Notes: generated by a model from the letters alone, not told the origin. DNA of 64,000 bases from Breznakibacter xylanolyticus (GCF_003254275.1 NZ_QKZK01000003.1:56580-120579); one strand, 5' to 3'. Shown: positions 16,751 to 26,381, numbered from the stretch's first letter. Numbers and translations are program-made.

Positions 16751-16790
16751 CCCTAGTTTTGTTTATAGACAGGATGGTTTCGAACTGTCT
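16751..16790 (-). promoter_or_regulatory. preQ1-I riboswitch aptamer upstream of queC
   Basis: On the minus strand AGACAG pairs with CTGTCT (6-bp P1) around the loop TTCGAAACCATC, and the A-rich tail ATAAACAAAACTAGGG follows. This matches the preQ1 class I layout: a short stem, a loop with AACC-type C residues, and an A-rich tail ending in GG that pairs with the loop C residues to close an H-type pseudoknot. The tail closely resembles the Thermoanaerobacter aptamer tail. It begins about 10 nt after a TATCTTTG -7 box and precedes queC, an expected target. The expression platform (about 16640-16750) has further helices but no obvious T-run, so control of translation is possible. Confidence 0.85.
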
Positions 16791-16800
16791 GTTTGCGTGG

Positions 16801-16808
16801 CAAAGATA
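16801..16808 (-). promoter_or_regulatory. -7 element of the que operon promoter
   Basis: TATCTTTG on the minus strand matches the Bacteroidota -7 consensus and would start transcription just before the riboswitch. No convincing -33 TTG is seen at the right distance. Confidence 0.5.
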
Positions 16809-17010
16809 GTGCTTTATTGGATATATTGATGACCTCTGTTGGTGTTGCGATTGTGGCGTCTCCCCCAAAAAAACGTTTACCGATGGTTGAAAAAGGTGTA
16901 TTTTTGGTGAAAAGTAGCAAAGTGACAGAGTAACAAAGTCGCAAAGCGATAAAGTAGAAAAGGAGTAAATATTTCGATCCGCTTTTTCCTGTTTAAAGTA
17001 CGAAACAACC

Positions 17011-17039
17011 CAAGTCCCCTTCGGGAGATAAGGGGGCTT
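17011..17039. repeat. Single copy of the AAGTCCCC...GGGGGCTT repeat
   Basis: An inverted repeat with a CCCCTTCGGG core, related to the two direct copies at 55310-55420. Confidence 0.5.
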
Positions 17040-17051
17040 ATAATTCATCTT

Positions 17052-17549
17052 ATGAAACGATTGATTCTTATTCGCCACGCCAAAACCGAGGCACTGCAAT
17101 ATGGTTTTTCCGACATCGAACGTCAGTTAGAGCAGCGGGGCATTCGCGATGCCGGACAGATTGCCCAACATCTGTCCGACAAGGGCTATCGACCCGGGTT
17201 GATGGTGTGCAGCAATGCATCGCGCGCCTTGCAAACCTGTCACATCATGGCCGAAGTTGTTGGCTATCCCGTGTTCACCATTCACTCCGAAGGGTTTATT
17301 TATGATGGTTATACCACGGCCGATTTTCTCGATTTTTTGGGTCGACAGGATAACCATCACCACGAGATTTGGGTGGTGGGGCACAATCCCGACATTGCCA
17401 TGCTGGCCACCAAACTCACCAACGATCATTTTGACCATTATCCCACATGTGCTGCCGCTGTAATTGAATTTGAGAGCGATCACTGGGGCGATGTGGCTGC
17501 CCGCAGTGGCAAGGTGGCCTATTTTGTGTTTCCACGTGAGTTGAAGTGA
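17052..17549 (+). CDS. SixA-like histidine phosphatase
   Basis: A 165-residue member of the histidine phosphatase (phosphoglycerate mutase-like) superfamily. The RHG-type motif LIRHAKTE near the N-terminus carries the phospho-accepting His9. The second catalytic His lies in VVGHNPDI. The short length and the absence of a cofactor-binding insert match SixA, which dephosphorylates phospho-histidine on HPt or PTSNtr proteins. The substrate here is unknown. It lies divergent from queC and about 100 bp before proS, with no clear operon partner. Confidence 0.85.
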   Translation: MKRLILIRHAKTEALQYGFSDIERQLEQRGIRDAGQIAQHLSDKGYRPGLMVCSNASRALQTCHIMAEVVGYPVFTIHSEGFIYDGYTTADFLDFLGRQDNHHHEIWVVGHNPDIAMLATKLTNDHFDHYPTCAAAVIEFESDHWGDVAARSGKVAYFVFPRELK

Positions 17550-17651
17550 GTCTGCGCTCCAACAAATCCGCCCTGCTTGCCCGATAATTCTTTAATAATT
17601 TGTAATTTCGGCCGATTTTTAAAACGCTGAAACAGACAATTATTACAAGAT

Positions 17652-19127
17652 ATGGCAAAGGTTTTAACGTCCCGAAGCGAAAGTTATTCGCAATGGTACA
17701 ACGATTTAGTGTTGAAGGCCGACCTGGCTGAAAATTCGGCTGTGCGGGGTTGCATGGTCATCAAACCCTATGGTTATGCCATTTGGGAGAAGATGCAGGC
17801 TGTGCTCGACCGCATGTTTAAAGATACCGGTCACGTCAACGCTTATTTCCCGCTTTTTATTCCCAAATCGTTTTTGAGCAAGGAGGCCGACCATGTGGAG
17901 GGTTTTGCCAAAGAATGTGCCGTGGTGACGCATTATCGTCTCATGAACAGCCCCGATGGTAAAGGTGTGGTGGTGGATCCCCAGGCCAAATTGGAGGAGG
18001 AGCTCATTGTGCGCCCCACTTCTGAAACCATCATTTGGAATACTTACAAGGGCTGGATTCAAAGCTATCGAGACCTGCCAATCTTGTGCAACCAGTGGGC
18101 CAACGTGGTGCGCTGGGAAATGCGTACGCGTTTGTTCTTGCGCACTGCCGAGTTCTTGTGGCAGGAGGGACACACGGCTCATGCCACTCAGGCTGAGGCC
18201 ATGACCGAAGCCATGACCATGTTGAAGGTCTATGCCAAATTTGCCGAAGAGTATCTGGCTGTGCCGGTGGTGCAAGGCGTGAAAACGGCCAACGAGCGTT
18301 TTGCCGGAGCTGTTGAAACTTACACCATCGAGGCTTTGATGCAGGATGGCAAGGCGCTTCAGAGCGGTACCAGCCACTTCCTGGGGCAGAACTTTGCCAA
18401 GGCTTTTGACGTGACTTTCACCAATCAGGAGGGGAAAATTGACCACGTGTGGGCCACCTCGTGGGGCGTGTCAACGCGGTTGATGGGTGCCCTCATTATG
18501 GCTCACTCCGATGACAACGGTCTGGTGCTGCCTCCCAAATTGGCGCCCATTCAGGTGGTGATTGTGCCCATCTATAAAAGCATGGAAGAGCTCGATAAAA
18601 TCTCTGTGGTGGCCAAAGAGTTGGTGGCTAAACTGAAGGCCAAAGGTTACGACGTGAAATTTGATGACAACGATAAAAAGAAACCCGGCTGGAAATTCGC
18701 TGAGTATGAATTGAAAGGCGTGCCCGTGCGTTTGGCCATTGGCCCGCGCGACCTGGAGAATGGCACTGTAGAGGTGGCTCGCCGCGATACCCTTACCAAA
18801 GAGGTGATGCAGCTCGATGGCATCGATGAGCGCATCGTGTCGCTGCTGGACGATATTCAGACCAACATCTATCAAAAAGCACTCGATTTTCGTGCTGCAA
18901 GCACCACCAAGGTCGATTCGTACGAAGAGTTTCAGAAGGTGCTCGACGAGAAAGGCGGTTTCGTGTTGGCGCATTGGGACGGCACCAGCGAAACTGAACA
19001 GCGCATCAAAGACGAAACCAAAGCCACCATTCGCTGTATCCCTCTCGATAATGAGCAGGAAGCCGGCGTGTGCATGGTAACCGGTCAGCCATCCACCCAA
19101 CGCGTGGTATTTGCACGGGCGTATTGA
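17652..19127 (+). CDS. proS: Prolyl-tRNA synthetase (ProS type 3, archaeal/eukaryotic-like)
   Basis: A 491-residue class II synthetase charging tRNA-Pro. Motif 2 region [16 protein letters not shown] and the [17 protein letters not shown] segment are characteristic. The anticodon-binding domain starts near [15 protein letters not shown], and the C-terminal zinc-type extension ends in RVVFARAY. The bacterial INS editing domain between motifs 2 and 3 is absent, typical of the archaeal-like type used by Bacteroidota. The gene is followed by a rho-independent terminator and appears monocistronic. Confidence 0.96.
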   Translation: MAKVLTSRSESYSQWYNDLVLKADLAENSAVRGCMVIKPYGYAIWEKMQAVLDRMFKDTGHVNAYFPLFIPKSFLSKEADHVEGFAKECAVVTHYRLMNSPDGKGVVVDPQAKLEEELIVRPTSETIIWNTYKGWIQSYRDLPILCNQWANVVRWEMRTRLFLRTAEFLWQEGHTAHATQAEAMTEAMTMLKVYAKFAEEYLAVPVVQGVKTANERFAGAVETYTIEALMQDGKALQSGTSHFLGQNFAKAFDVTFTNQEGKIDHVWATSWGVSTRLMGALIMAHSDDNGLVLPPKLAPIQVVIVPIYKSMEELDKISVVAKELVAKLKAKGYDVKFDDNDKKKPGWKFAEYELKGVPVRLAIGPRDLENGTVEVARRDTLTKEVMQLDGIDERIVSLLDDIQTNIYQKALDFRAASTTKVDSYEEFQKVLDEKGGFVLAHWDGTSETEQRIKDETKATIRCIPLDNEQEAGVCMVTGQPSTQRVVFARAY

Positions 19128-19147
19128 TTTTTATCATTCATAAAATG

Positions 19148-19177
19148 AAGGCACAGTCGATCGGCTGTGCCTTTTTT
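19148..19177 (+). terminator. Rho-independent terminator after proS
   Basis: The arms AAGGCACAG and CTGTGCCTT around an 8-nt loop are followed by a T-run. Confidence 0.88.
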
Positions 19178-19269
19178 GTGCCCGTGTAGCTGATGTGAAA
19201 CGGAGGGAATCACTATATTTGGTTAATAACCATGGTGATATTTCCGATAAAAGAGATGATTATTTGACT

Positions 19270-19700
19270 CAGAGTTACTACTATATAAATCTTTGAGTTA
19301 TCTGCTTTGTTATTTAAAGGCTCTATGTCGAATCCTGTGGGTAAACAAAATATGAATGCACGAAATCAAACAAGGTAACTAAGCCGCCTTCGGAAAATGG
19401 CGTTAAAAAAATCATAGGCCTGAGCGTTAAAAAATATGCGCTGTTTGAGCTTGCGAGTTCGCAGATTTTAGCGAAGGCCTATGATTTTTAGCCATTTTAC
19501 GTCAGCGGCGGCCTTTTTTGCTTACTTTTTGGGGCTGTAGCCAAAAAGTAAGAGCCCGCCCGGCTGGGGGCTCGAAAAAATGGTTAGTGTGAATTGATAC
19601 TTATGATTACCCACACAAATCTGAATAGAGCCTATTTAAACGCAAGGCGTTACAAATTAACTCAGCGCCTTTAGCCTCAGCGTTTATTTTGACTCTGTGG
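19270..19700. repeat. R2 repeat copy split by an inserted element
   Basis: The left part (about 19280-19318, ATCTTTGAGTTATCTGC ... TATTTAAA) and right part (19633-19700, TATTTAAACGCAAGG ... CAGCGTTTA) join into one R2 copy like that at 15851-15950. The join is interrupted by 314 bp. The remaining parts of the 19128-19806 gap hold the proS terminator and no gene. Confidence 0.8.
19319..19632. mobile_element. MITE-like element with 8-bp target site duplication
   Basis: A 314-bp element without a coding region. Its ends are GGCTCTAT and ATAGAGCC, and similarity continues inward (GTGGGTAAACA on the left, GTGTGGGTAATCA on the right read inward), giving imperfect terminal inverted repeats of about 40 bp. 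It is flanked on both sides by TATTTAAA (19311-19318 and 19633-19640). The central part is a long imperfect hairpin (AATCATAGGCC with GGCCTATGATT, and GCCGCC with GGCGGC). The GGCTCT ends and 8-bp AT-rich duplication resemble ISL3-type insertion sequences, which is inference. A transposase would have to act in trans. Confidence 0.85.
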
Positions 19701-19806
19701 CTGCTCCGTGCAACTCGGTGTAATATAATCCTGCTTCACAGAGTTCCTGAACCCTATCGCATTAGTATTTACATCTATATTGACGAACACCTTAAACTTT
19801 AAAAAT

Positions 19807-20487
19807 ATGCCAACCACACAAAACAACATATTGGCCATGCTTCAGCATAAGGCCGTGATGAAACAACATGTTTTTGATGTCACGCAATCAACTTTTAATG
19901 AACTCAAGAGCGTGCTGGCTGAAGTGGCCGAGACATATAATCAACTGCTCCACGACAGCGACCCGCGCGTTCGTCTCGAGTACCACGACCGGGGCGAATT
20001 TGTGGCCATGCTCAAAGTGGCCGGTGACATGCTGGTGTTTTACATGCATTCTAACACCTTTGAGTTTGATCGGGACCATAAAATATGGCAGCAGCCTGTG
20101 GTGCAGGAGGATGTGTTAAACACCTATTCGGGGCAGATCAATGTCTTTAATTTTCTTGACGATTCGTTTCGTTACAATCGTGAAGAAGATTTAGGCTATC
20201 TGGTGGCTCGTCTGTTTGTGAACCGCAACGGACATTATTTTGTTGAAGGCAAACGACAGCGTGGCATGGGCATCGCTCAATTTGGGAAGTCGGTGCTCGA
20301 TCGTGCTGCTTTGCGAAAGGTGGTGGATGCTGCCATCAATTATGCCCTGCAGTTTGATTTGCTGGTGCAACCCTACGACGATGTGAAAATTATTTCGCTG
20401 GCTCAGGTGAACAATGAAATCATGAACTCTCGCGTGCGTACCGGTAAACGGCTTGGATTTCAGTATAATTCGGATGATGTGCGTTGA
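19807..20487 (+). CDS. Conserved hypothetical protein
   Basis: A 226-residue soluble protein without signal peptide or membrane segment. It shows a helical N-terminus (QHKAVMKQHVFDVTQSTFNELKS in shorter words), a central basic/aromatic part with DRGEFVAMLKVAGDMLVF and NRNGHYFVEGKRQRG, and a C-terminal segment QFDLLVQPYDDVKIISLAQVN. The pattern looks like a family I have seen only in Bacteroidales genomes, with no assigned function. The ATG at 19807 is preferred over an in-frame start at 19780 because the sequence from MPTTQNNIL is the coherent part. It is 118 bp before pepT and may share its transcript. Confidence 0.65.
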   Translation: MPTTQNNILAMLQHKAVMKQHVFDVTQSTFNELKSVLAEVAETYNQLLHDSDPRVRLEYHDRGEFVAMLKVAGDMLVFYMHSNTFEFDRDHKIWQQPVVQEDVLNTYSGQINVFNFLDDSFRYNREEDLGYLVARLFVNRNGHYFVEGKRQRGMGIAQFGKSVLDRAALRKVVDAAINYALQFDLLVQPYDDVKIISLAQVNNEIMNSRVRTGKRLGFQYNSDDVR

Positions 20488-20605
20488 TCGTTAGCGACTG
20501 TGTCTGAAGTTGTGCAATGTGTGCCTTTGCTGTTGATGATTGGTGGCTTGACAATGACCTGTCGTGGCTGCGGTTGGGATTTAACTTTTTAAAATAAAAA
20601 CAACG

Positions 20606-21826
20606 ATGAGAGAGTCTGTTTTATCTCGTTTCTTAAAATATGTCACCATCCACACTCAGAGTGACACTTCCAGTGGAACCACGCCCAGTTCTGACGGTCA
20701 AATGCATTTTGCCCGCCAACTGGCTGATGAATTGCAACAAATAGGACTTCACGACGTGTCAGTGGACAAGAATGGGTATGTGATGGCCACGTTGCCGGCC
20801 AATGGCGACACTGCCGCTCCGGTGATTGGGCTGATTGCTCACATGGACACAAGTCCCGACATGTCGGGCGAAGGGGTGAAACCCCAAATTGTGGAACGGT
20901 TCAACGGTCAACCCATTGTGCTCAATCCATCGAAACACATCGTGCTTGACCCATCCGAATTTCCTGAGTTGAACCGATATCTCGGTCAGGATTTGGTGGT
21001 GACCGATGGCAACACGTTGCTGGGGGCCGACGATAAGGCCGGCATTGCCGAGATTGTCACAGCCGCCGAGTACCTGTTGGCGCATCCCGAATTGAAGCAT
21101 GGCAAGGTGCGTATCTGTTTCACGCCCGATGAGGAAATAGGGCAGGGTGCCGATCATTTTGATGTGGCGCGTTTTGGTGCCGACTTTGCCTACACCATCG
21201 ACGGGGGCGAGATTGGGGAACTGGAGTTCGAGAATTTTCATGCCGCTTCGGCGCACATCACCGTCATTGGTCGTAACGTGCATCCGGGATATGCCAAAGG
21301 GAAGATGCGAAATGCCATTCATCTGGCGCGTAAGTTGGCCAACCATCTGCCCGCCGATGAAGTGCCTGAAGCTACCGATGGTTATGAGGGTTTTTTCCAC
21401 TTAATCGCGTTTAATGGCACGGTCGAGAAGGCTGAAATCGAATACATTATCCGCGATTTTGATGAGGTGAAATTCAGTCATCGCAAGGAGATGATTCAGG
21501 CCATGGTAGATGATCTCAATCAGCAGTTTGGAGCAGGCACTGCGCTGTTGCAGATTAAAGATCAGTACGCCAATATGCGCACTAAGATAGAACCCGTGAT
21601 GCATGTGGTGGATCGTGCCCGGGCGGCCATGGAAAAGGCTGGAGTGACGCCGTTGGTGCGCCCCATTCGTGGTGGTACCGATGGGGCACGTCTGTCGTTC
21701 ATGGGGCTGCCCACGCCCAATATCTTTGCCGGGGGGCACTATTTCCATGGGCGTTTCGAGTTTGTTCCTGTTCAAAGCATGGAAAAAGCCGTGGAGGTGA
21801 TCGTAAATCTGGTGCAGCAACCCTGA
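20606..21826 (+). CDS. pepT: Peptidase T (tripeptide aminopeptidase)
   Basis: A 406-residue M20B metallopeptidase that releases the N-terminal residue of tripeptides in the cytoplasm. Motifs are [11 protein letters not shown] (zinc-binding His and catalytic Asp), [12 protein letters not shown] (bridging Asp), [16 protein letters not shown] (catalytic Glu-Glu) and [16 protein letters not shown] with the terminal His ligand. The dimerisation domain lies between about 210 and 325. Length and motifs agree fully with PepT. Confidence 0.96.
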   Translation: MRESVLSRFLKYVTIHTQSDTSSGTTPSSDGQMHFARQLADELQQIGLHDVSVDKNGYVMATLPANGDTAAPVIGLIAHMDTSPDMSGEGVKPQIVERFNGQPIVLNPSKHIVLDPSEFPELNRYLGQDLVVTDGNTLLGADDKAGIAEIVTAAEYLLAHPELKHGKVRICFTPDEEIGQGADHFDVARFGADFAYTIDGGEIGELEFENFHAASAHITVIGRNVHPGYAKGKMRNAIHLARKLANHLPADEVPEATDGYEGFFHLIAFNGTVEKAEIEYIIRDFDEVKFSHRKEMIQAMVDDLNQQFGAGTALLQIKDQYANMRTKIEPVMHVVDRARAAMEKAGVTPLVRPIRGGTDGARLSFMGLPTPNIFAGGHYFHGRFEFVPVQSMEKAVEVIVNLVQQP

Positions 21827-22157
21827 TTAACGGGGCGTTTTCGTTAATATTTTATGATGGCCGGCCTTGGATGGGTTATATTTTTTCACATCCGGGGGTT
21901 GGCTATTGTTTTGTTTGGGTGGTGGTTAGATGTAGTGAAGACCCTCATGTATCTATATTTTTCCTCTGTTGTGTCTGTTTTAGGTGTTTGGTGATGAAGG
22001 ATTGAATTTCTTTGTGATTGATTTTTTAAACACTTCTTCGCAATTTTTCAAGGAACCTTTTGTTAGTGTATTAAAAACACGGTATTTTGGTGCCATATTT
22101 CACGCACATCAAAACATCAAAGGAAAAAGTAATCATTCAAACACAAATTCAATCATT
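21827..22157. other. Intergenic region before the sugar permease gene
   Basis: This 331-bp stretch has no gene or clear repeat. An open frame entering from 21984 is T-rich and only an upstream extension of the permease frame. No promoter matching the Bacteroidota consensus was recognised. Confidence 0.4.
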
Positions 22158-23534
22158 ATGAATCAGAACAACAATCAGTTTGCCGTCGGAATGTCGGCAT
22201 TCGGGGCTATCTTTTTCATCTTCGGGTTTGCCACCACGTTCATCATCACGTTGAGTGCGCCGGTGAAAGGGATTTTCGGCTTGTCGGAGACGGCGGCTCA
22301 GCTGCTTTCATCGGCATTTTTTATTGCTTATCCCATCATGTCCATCCCCACCGGGAAACTCATCAATGTGATTGGGTACAAAAAAACGGTCATCTCGGGC
22401 TTGGTGCTCATGGCCATCGGGAGCTTGCTGTTTTTACCGGCTGCCAAGTTGCCTTCGTTCCCCTTCTTTTTGTTGGCCACGTTTATTTTGGCCATCGGGG
22501 TGGTGTTTTTGCAGGTGTCGGCCAATCCATACGTCACTGCTTTGGGAGCCGAATCGTCTGCATCGAGCCGTTTGAACCTCACACAAGCTTTGAATTCTAT
22601 TGCGACCATGATTGCCCCATGGCTCATTTCGGTGGCGGTGTTCAAAGGGTTGGATTTGGGGGCTGTGGATGCCGATGTGCTTAAAGCCAATCAGATGGAA
22701 GCTGCCAGCCGTGTGCCCATGCCCTTTATCATGATGGCGACCGTGGTGCTGGCTGTGGCAGTGATTTTATTCATCATCAAGCTACCGGCAATCACATCGG
22801 GTGCCAAAGCTGCTAAAAAGAGTGTATGGAAATACCCTCACGTGGTGCTGGGTGCCATTGGCATTTTCTGTTACGTGGGTGCCGAGGTGGGTAACGCCGG
22901 TTTGTTGGTGAATTACCTGAAAAAGTCAAGCGCCGATATTACCTCCGAAGTGGCATCGACCTATGCAGCCATCTATTGGGGGGGAGCCATGGTGGGGCGT
23001 TTCTTTGGTTCCATTATGTTCTCGGACATCAAGGACAAGATGCGCAAATACTCCCTCATTGCCGGGGTGTTGGTGTTGGGTTTCTTCGCCGGCTCGTTTG
23101 TGACCGATTGGAACTGGAACATCGGATTTATTTTTGTGGCCATTGCCTTTGTGAACTTCCTGATTATGCAATTCGGAACCGGTAAAGCTGCCCGCACGTT
23201 GGCCATCTTTGCCCTGGCTGCGGCTCTGCTCGATATCGTGACCTCGTTTACAACCGGCAACGTGGCGTTGTGGTCGGTGGTGTCCATCGGGTTGTTCAAC
23301 TCCATTATGTTCCCCAATATCTTCTCGCTGGCTGTGAAAGATTTGGATGGTGAAGAGATGGCCTCGGCCTCTGGTATTATCAATGCGTTGATTATCGGTG
23401 GTGCCATCATCCCGCCTCTCATGGGGATGGTGGCTGATAAATTTGCCTATTCATTGGCATTTATCATTCCGGCGCTTTGTTACCTTTATATCTTCTTTTT
23501 TGCTGTTAAGGGAAGCAAGATTCGTACTGCTTAA
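22158..23534 (+). CDS. Sugar MFS transporter, FHS family (FucP/GluP-like)
   Basis: A 458-residue membrane protein with about 12 transmembrane segments. It starts MNQNNNQFAVGMSAFGAIFFIFGFATTF (cut: FIFGFATTFIITLSAPVK), the N-terminus of fucose/glucose-galactose permeases. The motif LNLTQALNSIATMIAPW and the double GGAMVGRFFGS are typical of the FHS family. The family imports hexoses with protons. It lies 87 bp before a ROK kinase, so import and phosphorylation of glucose or a similar sugar is likely. A clear paralog is at 40733-42082, with the same start and motifs. Confidence 0.92.
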   Translation: MNQNNNQFAVGMSAFGAIFFIFGFATTFIITLSAPVKGIFGLSETAAQLLSSAFFIAYPIMSIPTGKLINVIGYKKTVISGLVLMAIGSLLFLPAAKLPSFPFFLLATFILAIGVVFLQVSANPYVTALGAESSASSRLNLTQALNSIATMIAPWLISVAVFKGLDLGAVDADVLKANQMEAASRVPMPFIMMATVVLAVAVILFIIKLPAITSGAKAAKKSVWKYPHVVLGAIGIFCYVGAEVGNAGLLVNYLKKSSADITSEVASTYAAIYWGGAMVGRFFGSIMFSDIKDKMRKYSLIAGVLVLGFFAGSFVTDWNWNIGFIFVAIAFVNFLIMQFGTGKAARTLAIFALAAALLDIVTSFTTGNVALWSVVSIGLFNSIMFPNIFSLAVKDLDGEEMASASGIINALIIGGAIIPPLMGMVADKFAYSLAFIIPALCYLYIFFFAVKGSKIRTA

Positions 23535-23621
23535 TTAAAACAAACACAAACATTCGTCGTTTGTATGAATGATTCGCCCATGGGCGGATGGAACACACAA
23601 ACACAAAAAGAGATTTTACAG

Positions 23622-24599
23622 ATGAAAAAGATTGCAATTGGAATTGACATCGGTGGCACCAACTCGGCCATTGGTGTGGTCGATGCAGATGGCAACGTGT
23701 TGGCAAAAGGTGGCATTAGCACGCCTTCGCACGGTGATGTGGATCGTTACGTGAAAGATTTGGCCGAAGCCGTTCGCGAGATGCTTAAATCGGTGATGCA
23801 GATTAATGCTAATTTCGAAGTGATTGGCATTGGCATTGGTGCGCCCAACGGGAACTATTACAGCGGTACCATTGAGTACGCTCCCAACCTCTCGTTTAAA
23901 GGGGTGGTGCATCTGGTGGAGCTTTTGAAAAAACAGTTCCCCGAGTATGCCCACATTGCTCTGACCAACGATGCAAACGCGGCTGCCATTGGTGAGATGA
24001 TATACGGGGGTGCCAAAGGAATGAAAAACTTTGTGATGTACACCCTGGGTACCGGCGTGGGCAGCGGGGTCGTGGTGAATGGAGACCTGGTTTACGGTCA
24101 CGATGGGTTTGCCGGCGAATGCGGGCACACCACCCTGATTCCCGACGGCCGTTTGTGCGGTTGCGGTGCCAAAGGTCACCTCGAAGCTTATTGCTCTGCC
24201 CCTGGCATGAAGCGAACAGCTTTTGAGTTGCTGGCCAAATACAACGCCATCGACAGTCAGTTGGCCTCCAAAACTTTCCAGAACATGGAGTCGAAAGATA
24301 TCTATGATGCGGCCGTGAAAGGCGATAAAGTGGCGCTTGAAGTGTTTGAGCTCACCGGCAAATATCTGGGACAAGGCATTGCCGATACGGTTCACCACCT
24401 GAGCCCCGAGGCCATCTTCCTGTTTGGTGGCCCCACTGCTGCCGGGGACTTCATTTTTAAACCCACCATTGCCAGCATGGAGGCGCACTTGTTGCCCATC
24501 TTTAAAAACAAGGTGAAGGTATTGCCTTCGAAGCTGAGCGCAGGCGATGCTGCCATTGTCGGTGCCAGTGCTTTGGTGTGGAAAGAGCTGGATAAGTAA
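23622..24599 (+). CDS. ROK family sugar kinase, probable glucokinase
   Basis: A 325-residue cytoplasmic kinase. The ATP-binding motif IGIDIGGTNSAIGVVD is at the start. Catalytic Asp lies in LTNDANAAAIGE, and the glucose-contact GAPNGN and EC-GH segments are present. The ROK zinc motif is C-G-H ... C-G-C-G-A-K-G-H-L-E, so the third Cys of the usual CxCGxxGCxE is His here. There is no DNA-binding domain, so it is an enzyme and not a regulator. The start at 23622 gives a normal N-terminus. It forms a unit with the FHS permease and is followed by a terminator. Confidence 0.92.
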   Translation: MKKIAIGIDIGGTNSAIGVVDADGNVLAKGGISTPSHGDVDRYVKDLAEAVREMLKSVMQINANFEVIGIGIGAPNGNYYSGTIEYAPNLSFKGVVHLVELLKKQFPEYAHIALTNDANAAAIGEMIYGGAKGMKNFVMYTLGTGVGSGVVVNGDLVYGHDGFAGECGHTTLIPDGRLCGCGAKGHLEAYCSAPGMKRTAFELLAKYNAIDSQLASKTFQNMESKDIYDAAVKGDKVALEVFELTGKYLGQGIADTVHHLSPEAIFLFGGPTAAGDFIFKPTIASMEAHLLPIFKNKVKVLPSKLSAGDAAIVGASALVWKELDK

Positions 24600-24630
24600 T
24601 TGATTCTTCTTCTTCTTCTTCTCATTTAAA

Positions 24631-24664
24631 AAACGAACTGCCCCCGGGTGGTTCGTTTTTTTTT
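24631..24664 (+). terminator. Rho-independent terminator after ROK kinase gene
   Basis: The arms AAACGAAC and GTTCGTTT enclose a C/G-rich loop and are followed by a T-run. It is preceded by a short CTT simple repeat near 24605-24622. Confidence 0.82.
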
Positions 24665-24923
24665 GATGCCTGTGGCATTGGTTGTGATTATCTGTAATGA
24701 GGTGTGCTTATGTGCTTGTGATGGTTGTGTGTTTGTTTGTAATTCCTATGGTGTGAGTGTGATGGATTTTTTTTGTTGGGTTGATGTAGTGTTTGTGATG
24801 AGGTGTTTTTTTTGCAATGATGAGGTTTAAGTGTGGTGGTTCAATCGTCTTTCGGTGGCTTCTTATTTATGTTTGCCTTGTCAAATGTTGATAACCGAGT
24901 ATTCACCATTCATCCCATAGATT
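24665..24923. other. G/T-rich intergenic leader of the GH30 gene
   Basis: No gene is seen. The plus strand is strongly enriched in T and G. A -7-like TATGTTTG lies at 24868-24875, about 50 bp before the GH30 start. No matching -33 TTG is seen. Confidence 0.4.
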
Positions 24924-26381
24924 ATGAGAATATTGTCTCTTTCCCTGTTGGTCGTTTTATTTGGGTGTGCCTCCAAACCGTCACCCGATGTAGCTGCGGA
25001 AGCCGACTATTCGGTGGCCGGCAAAGTGGCCACGGTTTACACCACCGCCGATCAATCCGATTTACGATTGTCGATGACGGCATCTCTCGATTTCTCGGCC
25101 AATCCTCAACCCCTCGAAACTGAAGTGGCTGTGTTTGTTGAGCCTCGCTTGCAGTATCAGACTTTTATTGGCATTGGTGGCGCCATCACCGACGCTTCGG
25201 CCGAGGTATTTGCCCGTCTGCCCGAGGCGCGTCAACGCGAACTGCTCGAAGCTTACTACAATCCTGTCAGGGGCATCGGCTACTCGTTGGCACGCACCAC
25301 CATTCATAGCTGTGATTTCGCCAGTGGAAGCTATACTTATATTGACGAAGGAGACGACAAGCTTTCTACTTTCTCCATCGATCACGACCGCACTTACCGC
25401 ATCCCTATGATTAAGCGTGGCATGGAGGCTGCCGGAGGGTCGTTGTTGCTGTACGCCAGTCCCTGGAGTCCCCCGGCGTTTATGAAGTCGAACAAAAACA
25501 TGTTGCAGGGCGGCAAGCTGTTACCCGAGTATTATCAGGCCTGGGCAGATTACTTTGTGAAGTTCATTAAGGCGTACGAAGCCGAAGGAATGCCCATTTG
25601 GGGCGTGACCGTGCAAAATGAGCCCATGGCTGTGCAGCGTTGGGAGTCGTGCATCTATACCGCCGACGAGGAGCGCGATTTTGTGAAGAATTTCCTGGGC
25701 CCCACTTTCTGGAAACAAGGGTTGAAGGATAAAAACATCGTGGTGTGGGATCACAACCGTGACCTGCTTGCGCAGCGTGCCAATACCATTTTGAGCGACC
25801 CCGAAGCTGCTAAATATGTGTGGGGTACTGGTTTTCATTGGTATGAAAACTGGTCGGGAGGGGAGCCCATGTTCGAGAATGTAGCGCGCGTGAAAGAGGC
25901 CTTCCCCGACAAGCAGCTCCTCTTTACCGAGGGATGTAATGAGCGCTTCTCGGCCGATAAGTATCAGTATTGGCCCAATGCCGAACGTTATGGTCGTGCG
26001 ATGATTCACGACTTCAATAACGGCACGGCCGGATGGACCGACTGGAACATCCTGCTGGACGAAAATGGCGGACCCAACCATGTGGGCAACTTCTGTTTCG
26101 CGCCCGTGCATGGCGATACGCGCACGGGAGAACTGGTTTTCACCCCTGCCTATTACTACATCGGCCATTTCTCAAAGTTTATTCGTCCCGGTGCTCAGCG
26201 CATCAGTGCTGCATCCAGCCGGAGTAGTTTGTTGTGCACGGCGTTCCTCAATCCCGATGGCACGGTGGCCACGGTGGTGATGAATCCCGGCGACCATCCC
26301 GTGACTTATAAACTGTATGTGGACAATCAGGCGGTGGTGACCGAGATTTTGCCCCACGCCTTGCAAACGCTGGTGTTTTAA
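24924..26381 (+). CDS. GH30 family glycoside hydrolase, lipoprotein
   Basis: A 485-residue surface-type lipoprotein: signal peptide with lipobox LFGC (Cys15), then a TIM-barrel and a C-terminal beta domain of the GH30/glucosylceramidase type. The acid/base is Glu233 in VQNEPM and the nucleophile is Glu336 in LFTEGCNE. GIGGAITDASAE and WSPPAFMKSN are typical of GH30 subfamilies acting on beta-glucans. Relatives are endo-beta-1,6-glucanases or beta-glucosidases. With the nearby SusC/D, glycan-binding lipoprotein and GH3 it probably starts breakdown of a beta-1,6-linked glucan outside the cell. The subfamily needs a database check. Confidence 0.9.
   Translation: MRILSLSLLVVLFGCASKPSPDVAAEADYSVAGKVATVYTTADQSDLRLSMTASLDFSANPQPLETEVAVFVEPRLQYQTFIGIGGAITDASAEVFARLPEARQRELLEAYYNPVRGIGYSLARTTIHSCDFASGSYTYIDEGDDKLSTFSIDHDRTYRIPMIKRGMEAAGGSLLLYASPWSPPAFMKSNKNMLQGGKLLPEYYQAWADYFVKFIKAYEAEGMPIWGVTVQNEPMAVQRWESCIYTADEERDFVKNFLGPTFWKQGLKDKNIVVWDHNRDLLAQRANTILSDPEAAKYVWGTGFHWYENWSGGEPMFENVARVKEAFPDKQLLFTEGCNERFSADKYQYWPNAERYGRAMIHDFNNGTAGWTDWNILLDENGGPNHVGNFCFAPVHGDTRTGELVFTPAYYYIGHFSKFIRPGAQRISAASSRSSLLCTAFLNPDGTVATVVMNPGDHPVTYKLYVDNQAVVTEILPHALQTLVF

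Noticed and set aside
16680-17099. Minus-strand 139-residue open frame upstream of queC
   Set aside because: It overlaps the riboswitch and the start of the SixA-like gene and has no domain-like sequence.
19319-19632. Structured non-coding RNA gene
   Set aside because: The long hairpin is better explained as the inside of a transposed element, given terminal repeats and the 8-bp duplication.
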